64,000 nt of DNA, from assembly GCF_900890705.1 (NCBI RefSeq), contig NZ_CAAHFH010000002.1:248001-312000 (forward strand), in the 5' to 3' direction. Position numbers and translations under genes: made by a program. Below the pieces are notes generated by a model that was not told the DNA's origin, searched no databases, and saw only the letters and a list, made by a program, of their open reading frames with translations. Positions within the stretch are counted from its first letter, which is position 1, and every line of letters starts with the position of its first letter. This document shows, piece by piece, positions 54,498 to 62,509 of the stretch. Source of the DNA: Pontiella sulfatireligans. Its GTDB lineage: Bacteria; Verrucomicrobiota; Kiritimatiellia; Kiritimatiellales; Pontiellaceae.

Positions 54498-55973
54498 TTA
54501 CTTCTTCCTATTTTTCTTATCTTTCCGCTTATCCTTCTTGCTCGCAGCCTTTCCATCATCGATTCGTTTATTCGGATTGTTGTCCAAAACTTTTTGCAGG
54601 CGCTCGGCAATTTCCGGGTGCTGATCAATGACATTATTGCTTTCGCCAATGTCTTCCTTCAGGTTGTAGAGCGTCGGACCTTTATATTCGCGAGCGGTTT
54701 CCTGCACCTTGAAATGTTCTCTGGCATGGTATTTCCAGTCGCCTTGACGAACCGCAGCTTGACCGTAGAAGAAAAACTCATGCGGCGATGTAGCGCCCGC
54801 CTTTGCCGTCAATAGATCGAGAATGTTCTTTCCGTCGAGCGGCTGAACCGTCGGTAATGCCGCGCCAGTGATCCTCGCGAACGTAGGCATCAAATCGAGG
54901 GTCGAGGCCAGCTCGTCGCACACGGTTCCCGCGGAAATGTGCCCCGGCCATTTCATGATGCACGGCACGCGCTGCCCGCCCTCGAACGTGGTCATCTTTC
55001 CTTCAAACAGCGGCAACGCGCTTCCACCGTCTTCCCCCTGAATCAACCACGGCCCGTTGTCGGAGGTGAAGACCACCAGGGTGTTATCCTCAATGCCCAA
55101 GGCTTTAAGATGATCCAAAACACGACCGGTGTTAAAATCGACTTCCTCGATCACATCGCCATAAAGGCCCCGCTCGCTCTTCCCTTTAAATTCAGGAGAA
55201 ACATACAACGGGATGTGCGGCATGGAATTCGCCAGATAGAGAAAAAACGGCTTTTTCTCTTTCACGCTCTCGGAAATAAACTGGATGCCCTCGTCTGTGT
55301 ACCGGCGCGTGATCGTCGTCTGATCCGCTGGAAACTCGATGCACTCCTCGCCGCGCATGAGCGGCACCTTGTTTTTCATCGAAATCGGGTTCCCCCCTCC
55401 GCGCAACTTGCCGGCGAAGGCTTCTTTCAACGTTTCATGACTCTGTCCTTCGAGGAACAGGCAGTCGTCCGCATATTTCATGGTGGATGCCGGATACATA
55501 TCGTTGCTGTAAGGAATGCCGTAGTACGAATCGAAGCCCTGATTCGTCGGCAGATATTGCGTTTCATCGCCGAGGTGCCATTTGCCCACGGCCGCGGTGT
55601 TGTACCCCACGGTCTTCAACATTTCCGCGATCGTCACGTGCTCTGGCGAAAGCCCGCCTTTACCGCGGTCCGGAAAATAGACGCTCGGCACGCCCACGCG
55701 GTTTGGATAACACCCCGTCAGCATCGCGGCGCGCGAGGGCGAGCAAACCGAAGACGCCACCATGAAACTCGTAAACTTCATGCCTTCCGCGGCCAGTTGA
55801 TCGACCCGCGGCGTCTTGATGTCGGGCGAGCCGAAGCAACCAAGGTCCTGATAACCTTGATCGTCGGCAAAAATGATCACGATATTAGGAAGCTCCGCTT
55901 TCGCGACGACCGCCGTGCATATCGAGGCCGCAGCGATTACGATCGCAACGTGTGATTTAATTCCTTGCTTCAT
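54498..55973 (-). CDS. Secreted arylsulfatase with a basic C-terminal tail
   Basis: The ATG at 55973, with GAAGGAG about 11 bases upstream, opens the signal peptide MKQGIKSHVAIVIAAASICT; the ATG at 55997 lies before that site. The domain starts PNIVIIFADDQGYQDLGCFG, typical of arylsulfatase A-like (S1_16/S1_19-type) enzymes, with C-S-P-S-R (Cys 77), AAVGKWHLGDE and VVFTSDNGPWL. It ends DGKAASKKDKRKDKKNRKK. Second complete sulfatase of the operon that begins at 57643. Members of this type act on sulfated monosaccharide units of polymers such as carrageenan or glycosaminoglycans, but the substrate here is not fixed. Confidence 0.92.
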   Translation of the reverse strand: MKQGIKSHVAIVIAAASICTAVVAKAELPNIVIIFADDQGYQDLGCFGSPDIKTPRVDQLAAEGMKFTSFMVASSVCSPSRAAMLTGCYPNRVGVPSVYFPDRGKGGLSPEHVTIAEMLKTVGYNTAAVGKWHLGDETQYLPTNQGFDSYYGIPYSNDMYPASTMKYADDCLFLEGQSHETLKEAFAGKLRGGGNPISMKNKVPLMRGEECIEFPADQTTITRRYTDEGIQFISESVKEKKPFFLYLANSMPHIPLYVSPEFKGKSERGLYGDVIEEVDFNTGRVLDHLKALGIEDNTLVVFTSDNGPWLIQGEDGGSALPLFEGKMTTFEGGQRVPCIMKWPGHISAGTVCDELASTLDLMPTFARITGAALPTVQPLDGKNILDLLTAKAGATSPHEFFFYGQAAVRQGDWKYHAREHFKVQETAREYKGPTLYNLKEDIGESNNVIDQHPEIAERLQKVLDNNPNKRIDDGKAASKKDKRKDKKNRKK

Positions 55974-55989
55974 AGTCTTACTTACTCCT

Positions 55990-56210
55990 TCAATCATTCG
56001 GGTTCACGATATTTTTCCAGTCAGGATGAATTGGACGTTCTTTCGCGGACTTTCCGCCTTTGACCGGCGGCGCGGGTGGCGCGTTTTCCAACACCCGGTT
56101 CAAGCGCGTGCGCGCGGTTTCTCGCCTGGATCGCGACCGTACAGATCACCGCGGGTCATTATTGCTACGCCAAGTAGACCAACCGTTTTTAAAATATTCC
56201 TCACCACCAT
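55990..56210 (-). pseudogene. Small frameshifted gene between two sulfatases
   Basis: An ATG at 56210 overlaps the upstream sulfatase stop as TAATG and opens MVVRNILKTVGLLGVAIMTR, a signal-peptide-like start, followed by GDLYGRDPGEKPRARA and a stop. One base further the neighbouring frame continues LNRVLENAPPAPPVKGGKSA, then KERPIHPDWKNIVNPND and stops at 55990. A single added base joins both into about 74 residues. The tail looks like a sulfatase C-terminus, so this may be a signal peptide joined to a tail by internal deletion, or a small secreted protein of its own. Not recognised. Confidence 0.5.
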
Positions 56211-57643
56211 TATTTATTATTTTTCTTCTTTTTTCTTGCCGTTTTTTTATCAGCAACACCCTTTTCCTCAGCACTTTCCTTTTTGGCCTTTTTTGCCTGC
56301 TTGGGATCTTCAGTTGAGAAAGAATCATTCAACGTTTCCATATCCGCCTTAAGCTGTGCGTGCATCTCCTCTACTTTTTGAGAATATTCAGGGTTGCTGG
56401 CGAGATTATCCAACTCCCACGGATCATTTTTGATGTTGTAAAGTTCAAACTCAGGATGCTTCACCACACGGTCGATTTTTGCTTGAGCATCAGGATCCGT
56501 TTTGGCTTTTCCCAGCCATTCTATCCATGATTGGGCGAATAACTTACCGTGTCTAGAGCCCATCATAACGTCAAGATAGTAATCATTCTCCTGCTTAGGG
56601 CTCCAAATAAGTTTATACTCTTTATTGCGAATGGCTCTTTGAGTATAACCGCCGTATTGATGAACCAGGTAAGCATGTTCACGATGGTCTGACGTTTCTC
56701 CTTTTAACACCGGAAATAAACTACTGCCGTCAACATCAGGAACTTCTCCTCCGGCCATATCGACCAAAGTAGGAGCAATATCACAATACATGGCAACCGC
56801 GTCTGTGACAGCAGGCTTAATTTTCCCCGGCCAGCGCACCAGACATAAAGCCTTTGTTCCATAATCATAGATCGAATATTTACCGTTCGGCATGGCCGTT
56901 CCCTGCTCACTCAAAAAGATCAATACGGTATTATCTTTCAGCTTCATCTCATCAAGCAGCTTCATCGTCGCGCCAACCTGATTATCCAGTTCTTCGACCT
57001 CCGCCGCGTGCTTTGCCAGGCATTCACGGGTAATAGGGCCATCAACCATATTAGGCGGCACTACAATCTTATCCAAAGGAAAATTAGATACGTCCCCAAT
57101 CGTCCACGGGTGATGCGCATGCACCGAAGCAATGACCATGCAAAACGGTTTATCCTCGGCCTGAGAGGTTTCTATAAACTGTTTTACCCCACTCAGCTCC
57201 CAGGTCGGTGCTTTCTCATTAGCACCTTCTGTAAACCCGGAAACTTTTGGAAACGGTGATTTACTGGTGAAATGGATCTTCCCGGTCAAACCAACATTAT
57301 ACCCTAGATTTCCCAGATAATTGACCATGTTTTTATAGTCTCCGGCAGGTCCATTGCCATTAGCATAAACACCGCTGCTCGGGGGTAGCAATCCAGTATA
57401 AAGCTCATGTCGCGTAGGACAGCACATCGCCCCGGAGCATGAAAAATTCGTAAAACGCACTCCCTGGGTAGCGAGTTTATCAATATTCGGAGTGCGGGTA
57501 TATAAACCCGAATCAACACAGCCAAAACTTGACCAGCTGACATCGTCCGCCAGTACAACCACAAAATTCGGTTTCTCTTCCGCTAAAACCGGTGCAATAG
57601 AAAGTGTGGCCAGCGCAGCGCCAGCCAAAAGTACTTTTAACAT
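56210..57643 (-). CDS. Secreted sulfatase with a basic C-terminal tail, first gene of the sulfatase operon
   Basis: 477 residues from the ATG at 57643 (CAGGAG upstream; the TTG at 57646 is less likely). Signal peptide MLKVLLAGAALATLSIAPVLA, then PNFVVVLADDVSWSSFGCVD. The formylglycine motif is C-C-P-T-R with the first Cys (74) as the modified residue; an extra Cys in the second position is uncommon. VLIFLSEQGTAMPNGKYS is the metal-binding block, with SEQG where most have SDNG or SDHG. The tail is KQAKKAKKESAEEK, then KKTARKKKKNNK. The phased direct repeat at 57757-57788 lies about 115 bases upstream, making this the regulated head of the operon. Confidence 0.9.
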   Translation of the reverse strand: MLKVLLAGAALATLSIAPVLAEEKPNFVVVLADDVSWSSFGCVDSGLYTRTPNIDKLATQGVRFTNFSCSGAMCCPTRHELYTGLLPPSSGVYANGNGPAGDYKNMVNYLGNLGYNVGLTGKIHFTSKSPFPKVSGFTEGANEKAPTWELSGVKQFIETSQAEDKPFCMVIASVHAHHPWTIGDVSNFPLDKIVVPPNMVDGPITRECLAKHAAEVEELDNQVGATMKLLDEMKLKDNTVLIFLSEQGTAMPNGKYSIYDYGTKALCLVRWPGKIKPAVTDAVAMYCDIAPTLVDMAGGEVPDVDGSSLFPVLKGETSDHREHAYLVHQYGGYTQRAIRNKEYKLIWSPKQENDYYLDVMMGSRHGKLFAQSWIEWLGKAKTDPDAQAKIDRVVKHPEFELYNIKNDPWELDNLASNPEYSQKVEEMHAQLKADMETLNDSFSTEDPKQAKKAKKESAEEKGVADKKTARKKKKNNK

Positions 57644-57732
57644 CAATCAATTCTCCTGTTCGTTGTCCACATTGCCTTAAAGTTTCAGAGCCCCCGACTG
57701 CGAAGCCCTCCAACCAGTTAACGTTTTCTCAT

Positions 57733-57788
57733 ATCATAAAAAATCCGGCTTGGGTTTTTCCGCCAAAACAGTGTCGGTTTCCGCCAAA
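57733..57788 (-). promoter_or_regulatory. Promoter with phased direct-repeat operator, sulfatase operon
   Basis: Read on the minus strand, two copies of TTTGGCGGAAA (57778-57788 and 57757-57767) lie exactly 21 bases apart, that is two DNA turns, and are followed after 18 bases by TATGAT (57738-57733), a good -10. No fitting -35 is present, which suggests activator dependence. The ATG at 57643 lies 90 bases further. The same arrangement precedes the gene at 58665. Confidence 0.7.
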
Positions 57789-57820
57789 CAGCAGATTCGC
57801 TCGAAACAGCCGCGGTTCCG

Positions 57821-57858
57821 AAAAAAAAACGCAACCTGATTAAATAAATCAGGTTGCG
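57821..57858 (-). terminator. Rho-independent terminator
   Basis: Perfect 12-base-pair stem CGCAACCTGATT/AATCAGGTTGCG with loop AAATA; on the minus strand it is followed by nine T. It lies 57 bases after the stop of the PEP-CTERM gene at 57916 and isolates it from the sulfatase operon, which has its own promoter. Confidence 0.92.
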
Positions 57859-57915
57859 ATTGAAAAGACCTAAAACAGGAAAACTATCCTTTTCCTGCTC
57901 GTTTCCCGCATTCCC

Positions 57916-58665
57916 TTAAAGCATGAGTCTGCGGCGAATCCCCAGCAGAACGGCACCAGCCATCCCAACCAGCCCCAACGTTGCCGGTTCAGGAATCACA
58001 TCGACCGTAAAATCAGCTAACCTCATAGTATCGAAGGTCTCATTGCCGATAACCAAAGAGTCGCCGTCGTTAAGGGCGATATCCAGAGAAAGAATATCGA
58101 TGTCCACACCGGAGGCCGATGCGGTAATCACGTCCCCGGAAGCATCGATGACCATGTAATTATAAGAGTCAATACCTGCTTTGACCCGTCCAAAACCTAG
58201 ACCCTTAAACCGGAAATTCGACTGATGTTCCGCGGTCAGCCCGCTGAGATCGAAGGTCATAACTAACGCCTCGCCCGGAGTGGCGAGAAATCCCTCTTTT
58301 GTTGCGCTCGCTGAGAGCCCCCAGCCATTATTTGACCCATAAATGTCTACGTAGGTCAGGCTACTCAAATAGGCGTTCACGCTGCCAGGGCCAGTCGCGG
58401 TTGCATAGTTCCAATCGTCTGCGCCCGAAACCGTAACTCCAAAGGTTTCGGCAGAACCCATATCAGAAGCCGAAAACGACCCCGACGGGACCATATTCGA
58501 GATACTCGTGCCACTACTCACAACCGTTGCATCCAGACTAGAGAATGTGGCACTTTGGCTGCTAGATGCCGGGAGGAACTCCTGCATATCCACCAACACA
58601 TCAGCCTCAACCTGTGCGAGCAATGCGGTGAGCGCCATTGCCAAACCAATACGAACCTTCTTCAT
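57916..58665 (-). CDS. PEP-CTERM secreted protein
   Basis: 249 residues. Signal peptide MKKVRIGLAMALTALLAQVEA, a beta-sandwich body rich in Ser, Asp and Gly (GSFSASDMGSAETFGVTVSG, LVMTFDLSGL), then VIPEPATLGLVGMAGAVLLG and RRRLML, a clear exosortase sorting tail. The mature protein ends on the cell surface or in an extracellular matrix. It forms a single-gene unit with its own terminator, and its promoter carries the same phased direct repeats as the four-sulfatase operon downstream, so both should respond to the same regulator. Confidence 0.9.
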   Translation of the reverse strand: MKKVRIGLAMALTALLAQVEADVLVDMQEFLPASSSQSATFSSLDATVVSSGTSISNMVPSGSFSASDMGSAETFGVTVSGADDWNYATATGPGSVNAYLSSLTYVDIYGSNNGWGLSASATKEGFLATPGEALVMTFDLSGLTAEHQSNFRFKGLGFGRVKAGIDSYNYMVIDASGDVITASASGVDIDILSLDIALNDGDSLVIGNETFDTMRLADFTVDVIPEPATLGLVGMAGAVLLGIRRRLML

Positions 58666-58750
58666 TTTATCTCCTTTTGTTATGGTTTCTTCCTAACGAT
58701 CAAGGGGTCCCCGACTACAAGAATCCCCAATCAATGAAACGTTTTCCCAT

Positions 58751-58806
58751 ATTATGAAAAATTTGGCTTGGTTTTTTCCGCCAAAACAGTGGCAATTCCC
58801 GCCAAA
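58751..58806 (-). promoter_or_regulatory. Promoter with phased direct-repeat operator, PEP-CTERM gene
   Basis: Minus strand: TTTGGCGGGAA (58796-58806) and TTTGGCGGAAA (58775-58785), again 21 bases apart, followed after 18 bases by CATAAT (58756-58751) as the -10-like box. The distances from operator to -10 (18) and from -10 to ATG (86 against 90) match those of the 57.7 kb copy. Confidence 0.7.
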
Positions 58807-58849
58807 CCGCAGATTATTTCGAAACAGGCGATTTTTTTGCCCGGATTGG

Positions 58850-58910
58850 ATTAATAGGATGTTCTTCAGCCACAGCCTGTAATCCCGTTAATCCTGTCCT
58901 TCAAGCGCGG
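58850..58910. repeat. Dispersed intergenic repeat of the TTAATCC type
   Basis: GGATTAATAGGATG is followed by CTGTAATCCCGTTAATCCTG. This wording occurs between genes in many environmental bacterial genomes. It separates the GH43 gene from the regulated PEP-CTERM promoter. No stem suited to a terminator was found here. Confidence 0.5.
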
Positions 58911-58957
58911 CTCCGGACCCCCGGCTTTTTGCTGACCACAGTCATTGTAGACAATTG

Positions 58958-59956
58958 TTATTTCGCGGAGTTTTGAATAGCCGGCATATGCTTCCCTCTT
59001 GAGAGATCACCGGTTTGCACGACTTTTTGGATCGTGCCATCCTCGTTGAAAAACACTTCATCGAAACAGATCGAACGCAGGTTGTTCTGACCGGACAGCG
59101 CATAATTGTGGTAAAACATATACCATTTACCTTTGTACTCAACGATTGAACCATGTGATGTATGGCAGCCCGTCGGGTCGAGCATAATTCCTTTAGATTC
59201 CCAAGGACCCAGTGGTTTTTTACTCATGGCGTAGCGCATTTGGTTTCCTTTCTTAGGAAGCTCTCCGCTGTGACGGTCGGGGTAGATCATGTAATAAATG
59301 CCTTTGCGTTTAAACACGAACGGTCCTTCATGAAATTCTTCGAGCCCTTCCATCGGCAGCATTTCACCATCAAGCTCCACCATGTTTTCTTTCAGCTTCC
59401 CCCCCTTTACCGGCCAGCCTTTTTGTCCGCCGCCGTGATAAAAATAGGCCTGTCCATCGTCATCAATGAACACATTCGGGTCGATCAGAGGATCCAGCCC
59501 TTCAATATATCCTTTCACCTTAAATTCCGATGCGGGATTTGTGCTGACCGCGACCCCCGTTTTCCACGATGTCTTACGGTCCGTCGCGCTGGGATGAGGA
59601 AAATAATAGTAATAGGTTCCGTTTCGACACATACAATCGGGGGCCCACATAAAACCGCCTTCTTCCCGTCCCCATTCCACATCACGCGAGTGCAGGATCT
59701 CGCCGTGGTCGGTCCAGTTCACCATATCAACGGTTGAAAACACATGGTAGCCGTCCATTAAAGAGCAACCAATGGCCGGGTATGCATCGGTTGAAGGATA
59801 TACGTACAATCGGCCGTCATCCCATACACGGGCCGTCGGGTCGGCTGTAAACATATGGGTTACGATCGGGTTTTGCGCACGATTTTCTGCCGCAAACCCA
59901 CTCATTCCGGAAATGAGTACCGCGGTTATGAGTGCTGACTTACTTAATGATTTCAT
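58958..59956 (-). CDS. Secreted GH43-family glycoside hydrolase
   Basis: 332 residues with signal peptide MKSLSKSALITAVLISGMSGFAA. A single five-bladed propeller, no accessory domain. The three acids expected of GH43 are visible: FTADPTARVWDDG (base Asp), GLDPLIDPNVFIDDDG (pKa modulator Asp) and LEEFHEGPFVFKRKG (acid Glu). GGFMWAPDCMCRNGTYYYYF is also typical. The family inverts alpha-L-arabinofuranosides, beta-xylosides or beta-galactosides. It lies 120 bases after the esterase gene and probably ends the transcript coming from beyond 64000. Confidence 0.92.
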   Translation of the reverse strand: MKSLSKSALITAVLISGMSGFAAENRAQNPIVTHMFTADPTARVWDDGRLYVYPSTDAYPAIGCSLMDGYHVFSTVDMVNWTDHGEILHSRDVEWGREEGGFMWAPDCMCRNGTYYYYFPHPSATDRKTSWKTGVAVSTNPASEFKVKGYIEGLDPLIDPNVFIDDDGQAYFYHGGGQKGWPVKGGKLKENMVELDGEMLPMEGLEEFHEGPFVFKRKGIYYMIYPDRHSGELPKKGNQMRYAMSKKPLGPWESKGIMLDPTGCHTSHGSIVEYKGKWYMFYHNYALSGQNNLRSICFDEVFFNEDGTIQKVVQTGDLSRGKHMPAIQNSAK

Positions 59957-60076
59957 CCTTATCTCTCCACTTTCTATTTTTCTTTTTTCGGCGCATAGTT
60001 TTTTGCGTTTGGTTTCATTTCCTTATTTTTCCGAGCCTTGAACGAAGACTGCTTCTTGTCGGTTTTGGGAAAACAG

Positions 60077-60958
60077 TCAGTCCCAGATAGTTGCAGTGGT
60101 ATCGCATCGGTCGGTCGCGGTGCGGGTTGCACCACCACCCGCGGCATCACCCTGATAGGAAAAGGCGGGAGTCTGCGCGCCGTGGCCGACGCCGTTGAGC
60201 TCAGTGTATTTCATATTGCCGTTGCACTTTTCCAATGCCTGGAAAATCGCACGGGTGTATTCGACGGAAACAATGTTGTCGTCGGCACTGTGGAACGCCC
60301 AGACCGGCACACCCTTGAAGCGGGCATAGTTGTACCACGGCGGCAGGCCGCCCGCACAGGGGATGGCCGCGGCAAACCGGTCCGGCTCACTCCAGATTGC
60401 CGTCCAGTTGCCGAACCCGCCCATCGAATGTCCGAGCACATAAATGCGGTCGGAATCGATTTTGTATTCCTGTGAGAGTTGGTCGATCAACTCAAACGAA
60501 AGCGACAATGCACCATTGTCCACGTTTTTCGGTCCGGCGGCGAAGCGCGCTTTCCATTTGTCCCAGCTCGGATCCAGCCCATCGAGTTCGGCCTGCGTCG
60601 GCACGTGCTGCTCCCCGGATATCCGCCAGCCTTTCACCATCTGCGGCACCAAAACAAAACAGGGATGCTTTTTGCGGAGCCCGTCCTCTGCAAGGTATTC
60701 CGTCCAGATCTTCAGGCTATTGAGATTATCCGTTCCTTTTCCGCCCGCACCGTGAAGGCTGAGAATCAGTGGATATGTTTGGGATGGATCGAAATCAACC
60801 GGCTTCATCAGGCGATACGGCATGCCTTTATACTCCGCCGGTTCGTAGAGCTTCAGAATGCGTTCCGGCACCTTCGGCGCTTTCTTTTTCTCCTTCGCAG
60901 CCTCGGCACTCAAACAAACCATTGATGCGAGCATGATAGCGATCATCACTCTCATCAC
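60077..60958 (-). CDS. Secreted alpha/beta-hydrolase esterase with a probable premature stop
   Basis: The start is GTG at 60958, overlapping the sulfatase stop as GTGA, or ATG at 60955 (TGATG). Signal peptide MIAIMLASMVCLSAEA, then a basic stretch (KEKKKAPK) and a hydrolase of the prolyl-oligopeptidase/esterase kind: PLILSLHGAGGKG, YVLGHSMGGFGNW with the nucleophile Ser, HSADDNIV with the Asp and VGHGAQT with the His. The triad is complete. The frame stops right after TIWD; the next codons read LFSQNRQEAVF before a TAA at 60023. Relatives usually end in a D-W-L-F-x-Q block, so the TGA may have replaced a Trp codon. It may remove acyl groups from the polymer. Confidence 0.85.
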   Translation of the reverse strand: MMRVMIAIMLASMVCLSAEAAKEKKKAPKVPERILKLYEPAEYKGMPYRLMKPVDFDPSQTYPLILSLHGAGGKGTDNLNSLKIWTEYLAEDGLRKKHPCFVLVPQMVKGWRISGEQHVPTQAELDGLDPSWDKWKARFAAGPKNVDNGALSLSFELIDQLSQEYKIDSDRIYVLGHSMGGFGNWTAIWSEPDRFAAAIPCAGGLPPWYNYARFKGVPVWAFHSADDNIVSVEYTRAIFQALEKCNGNMKYTELNGVGHGAQTPAFSYQGDAAGGGATRTATDRCDTTATIWD

Positions 60959-62490
60959 TCGGATTCCTTCTGCTTCTTCGCATTTTTTTCAGCGCGCATT
61001 TTTTCGCGCTTGGCTTTCTTTTCTTCCGGCGTTCCGGTTACGGGCGGCAACTGGCGGGGTGTTCCGTCTTTCTTGAAGCCATAACCGAGATCGCCCTCTT
61101 TCTTCGACTTGGAAGCGGGCTTGGGGTCGGCGGCATTTTTGGCAGGCTTCTTTGTCTTGGCCTTTTTACCTGAAGCCTTTTTTACATAGTGCTTGGAACC
61201 GCTGGCCGGTTCACCCATCTGCTCAAACCAGTCATTGTACAATTTCTCCAATGCCTGGAACTTTTCTGGATGAGCATCTTTGAGGTTGTTTTCTTCGGCA
61301 AGATCATCGGCCAGGTTGTAGAGCCCGGTCTCGCCTTTATCGAACAGGTATTTCCAGTCGCCCTGGCGCACGGCCCATTTGCCGTCACTGCCGGAACACC
61401 AGTAGAGTGCATCGTGAATGCGGTCCGTTTTACCAGTCAAAGCGGGCATGATGTCTTTACCATCCAGCGGCTTTGAACCCGGCAGCAGATCAACACCGGC
61501 AAGGGCCAGCGAGGTCGGAAGGATATCCGTCGACCAGACCGGCACATTGCATCGGGCCCCGGCTTTCAGTTTCCCGGGCCACGACACAATAAACGGCACG
61601 CGGGTTCCACCTTCATAGATGTCCTGTTTCATACCGCGCAGCGGCGCATTGTTTGCCTCCACCGCACTGGCTCCGCCATTGTCGCTGAGATAGAAAATAA
61701 TCGTGTTGTCATACACCCCCGCATCCTTGAGCGCCTGGACGATTTCGCCGACGCCAAGGTCGAGGTGGTACAGCATGGCCATGAGAATGTCGCGGGTTTC
61801 GCTCCCGGTGTCATAGCGCTTAACATCCTCTTCCGGAGCCTGCGGCGGAGCATGAACGGCGTTGTAGGCCACATAGGCAAAAAAGGGCTCATCCTTTTCA
61901 CGTTTGATGAATTCGACCACCTCTTCCGTGATGAGCGACGTCATGTAGCCCTCTTCATTCTGGAGGATCTCTAGATTGCGGTAGACCGGCCCGCCGAATT
62001 TCATATCCGCGTCCGGGCTGTGCTCCCAGTAGTCATGTGCACCGCGCCCCATAAAGCCGTAGAAATAGTCAAAGCCCCGGTTGTTCGGGTGATAGTCCAT
62101 GGTAATACCCAGGTGCCACTTGCCGAACGCACCGGAGGTATAGCCGGCCGGCTTCAGGTGCATCGGCATCCAGGTTTCATCCAACGGCATCCCGGTACCA
62201 CCCTGCCCGGCGGTGTAGATTCCGAATCGTTGCTGATAGCGTCCGGTCATCACGCCGGCGCGGGTCGGCGAGCAGACATAGCCGGAGGCATATCCGTCCG
62301 TACAGAGCACGCCCGACGCCGCCAGCTTGTCAATATTCGGTGTGCTGACTTCCGGCGGGCTGTACGGGTTATAACTGACGTCGGCATAGCCCTGGTCGTC
62401 TGAAAGAATCACCACAATGTTGGGCGGCGTTTTCGCCACAGCCAACCCCGAAAACACCAGACAAAACAAACCAATACAAATATTTCTCAT
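60955..62490 (-). CDS. Secreted arylsulfatase with a long basic C-terminal tail
   Basis: The frame is open to 62628, but the ATG at 62490 with AAGGA upstream begins the signal peptide MRNICIGLFCLVFSGLAVA. The domain opens PNIVVILSDDQGYADVSYN, with C-S-P-T-R (Cys 73), GAFGKWHLG and IIFYLSDNGGASAVEAN, an arylsulfatase A-like type common in marine sulfatase clusters. The tail is about 80 residues, with KKASGKKAKTKKPAKNA, then KKAKREKMRAEKNAKKQK. It lies 19 bases after the next sulfatase upstream and is coupled to the esterase downstream. Confidence 0.93.
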   Translation of the reverse strand: MRNICIGLFCLVFSGLAVAKTPPNIVVILSDDQGYADVSYNPYSPPEVSTPNIDKLAASGVLCTDGYASGYVCSPTRAGVMTGRYQQRFGIYTAGQGGTGMPLDETWMPMHLKPAGYTSGAFGKWHLGITMDYHPNNRGFDYFYGFMGRGAHDYWEHSPDADMKFGGPVYRNLEILQNEEGYMTSLITEEVVEFIKREKDEPFFAYVAYNAVHAPPQAPEEDVKRYDTGSETRDILMAMLYHLDLGVGEIVQALKDAGVYDNTIIFYLSDNGGASAVEANNAPLRGMKQDIYEGGTRVPFIVSWPGKLKAGARCNVPVWSTDILPTSLALAGVDLLPGSKPLDGKDIMPALTGKTDRIHDALYWCSGSDGKWAVRQGDWKYLFDKGETGLYNLADDLAEENNLKDAHPEKFQALEKLYNDWFEQMGEPASGSKHYVKKASGKKAKTKKPAKNAADPKPASKSKKEGDLGYGFKKDGTPRQLPPVTGTPEEKKAKREKMRAEKNAKKQKESE

Positions 62491-62509
62491 ATACTTAATC
62501 CTTACTTTC

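Noticed and set aside
52895..54649. N-terminal extension of the sulfatase to 54649
   Set aside because: The extra 51 residues are read through the end of the upstream sulfatase gene; the ATG at 54496 has a ribosome site and a signal peptide.
57733..58806. Sigma-54 promoter reading of the TTTGGCGG repeats
   Set aside because: No GC pair at the needed -12 distance from TGGC is present in either copy, and the repeats are doubled with 21-base phasing, which fits an activator site better.
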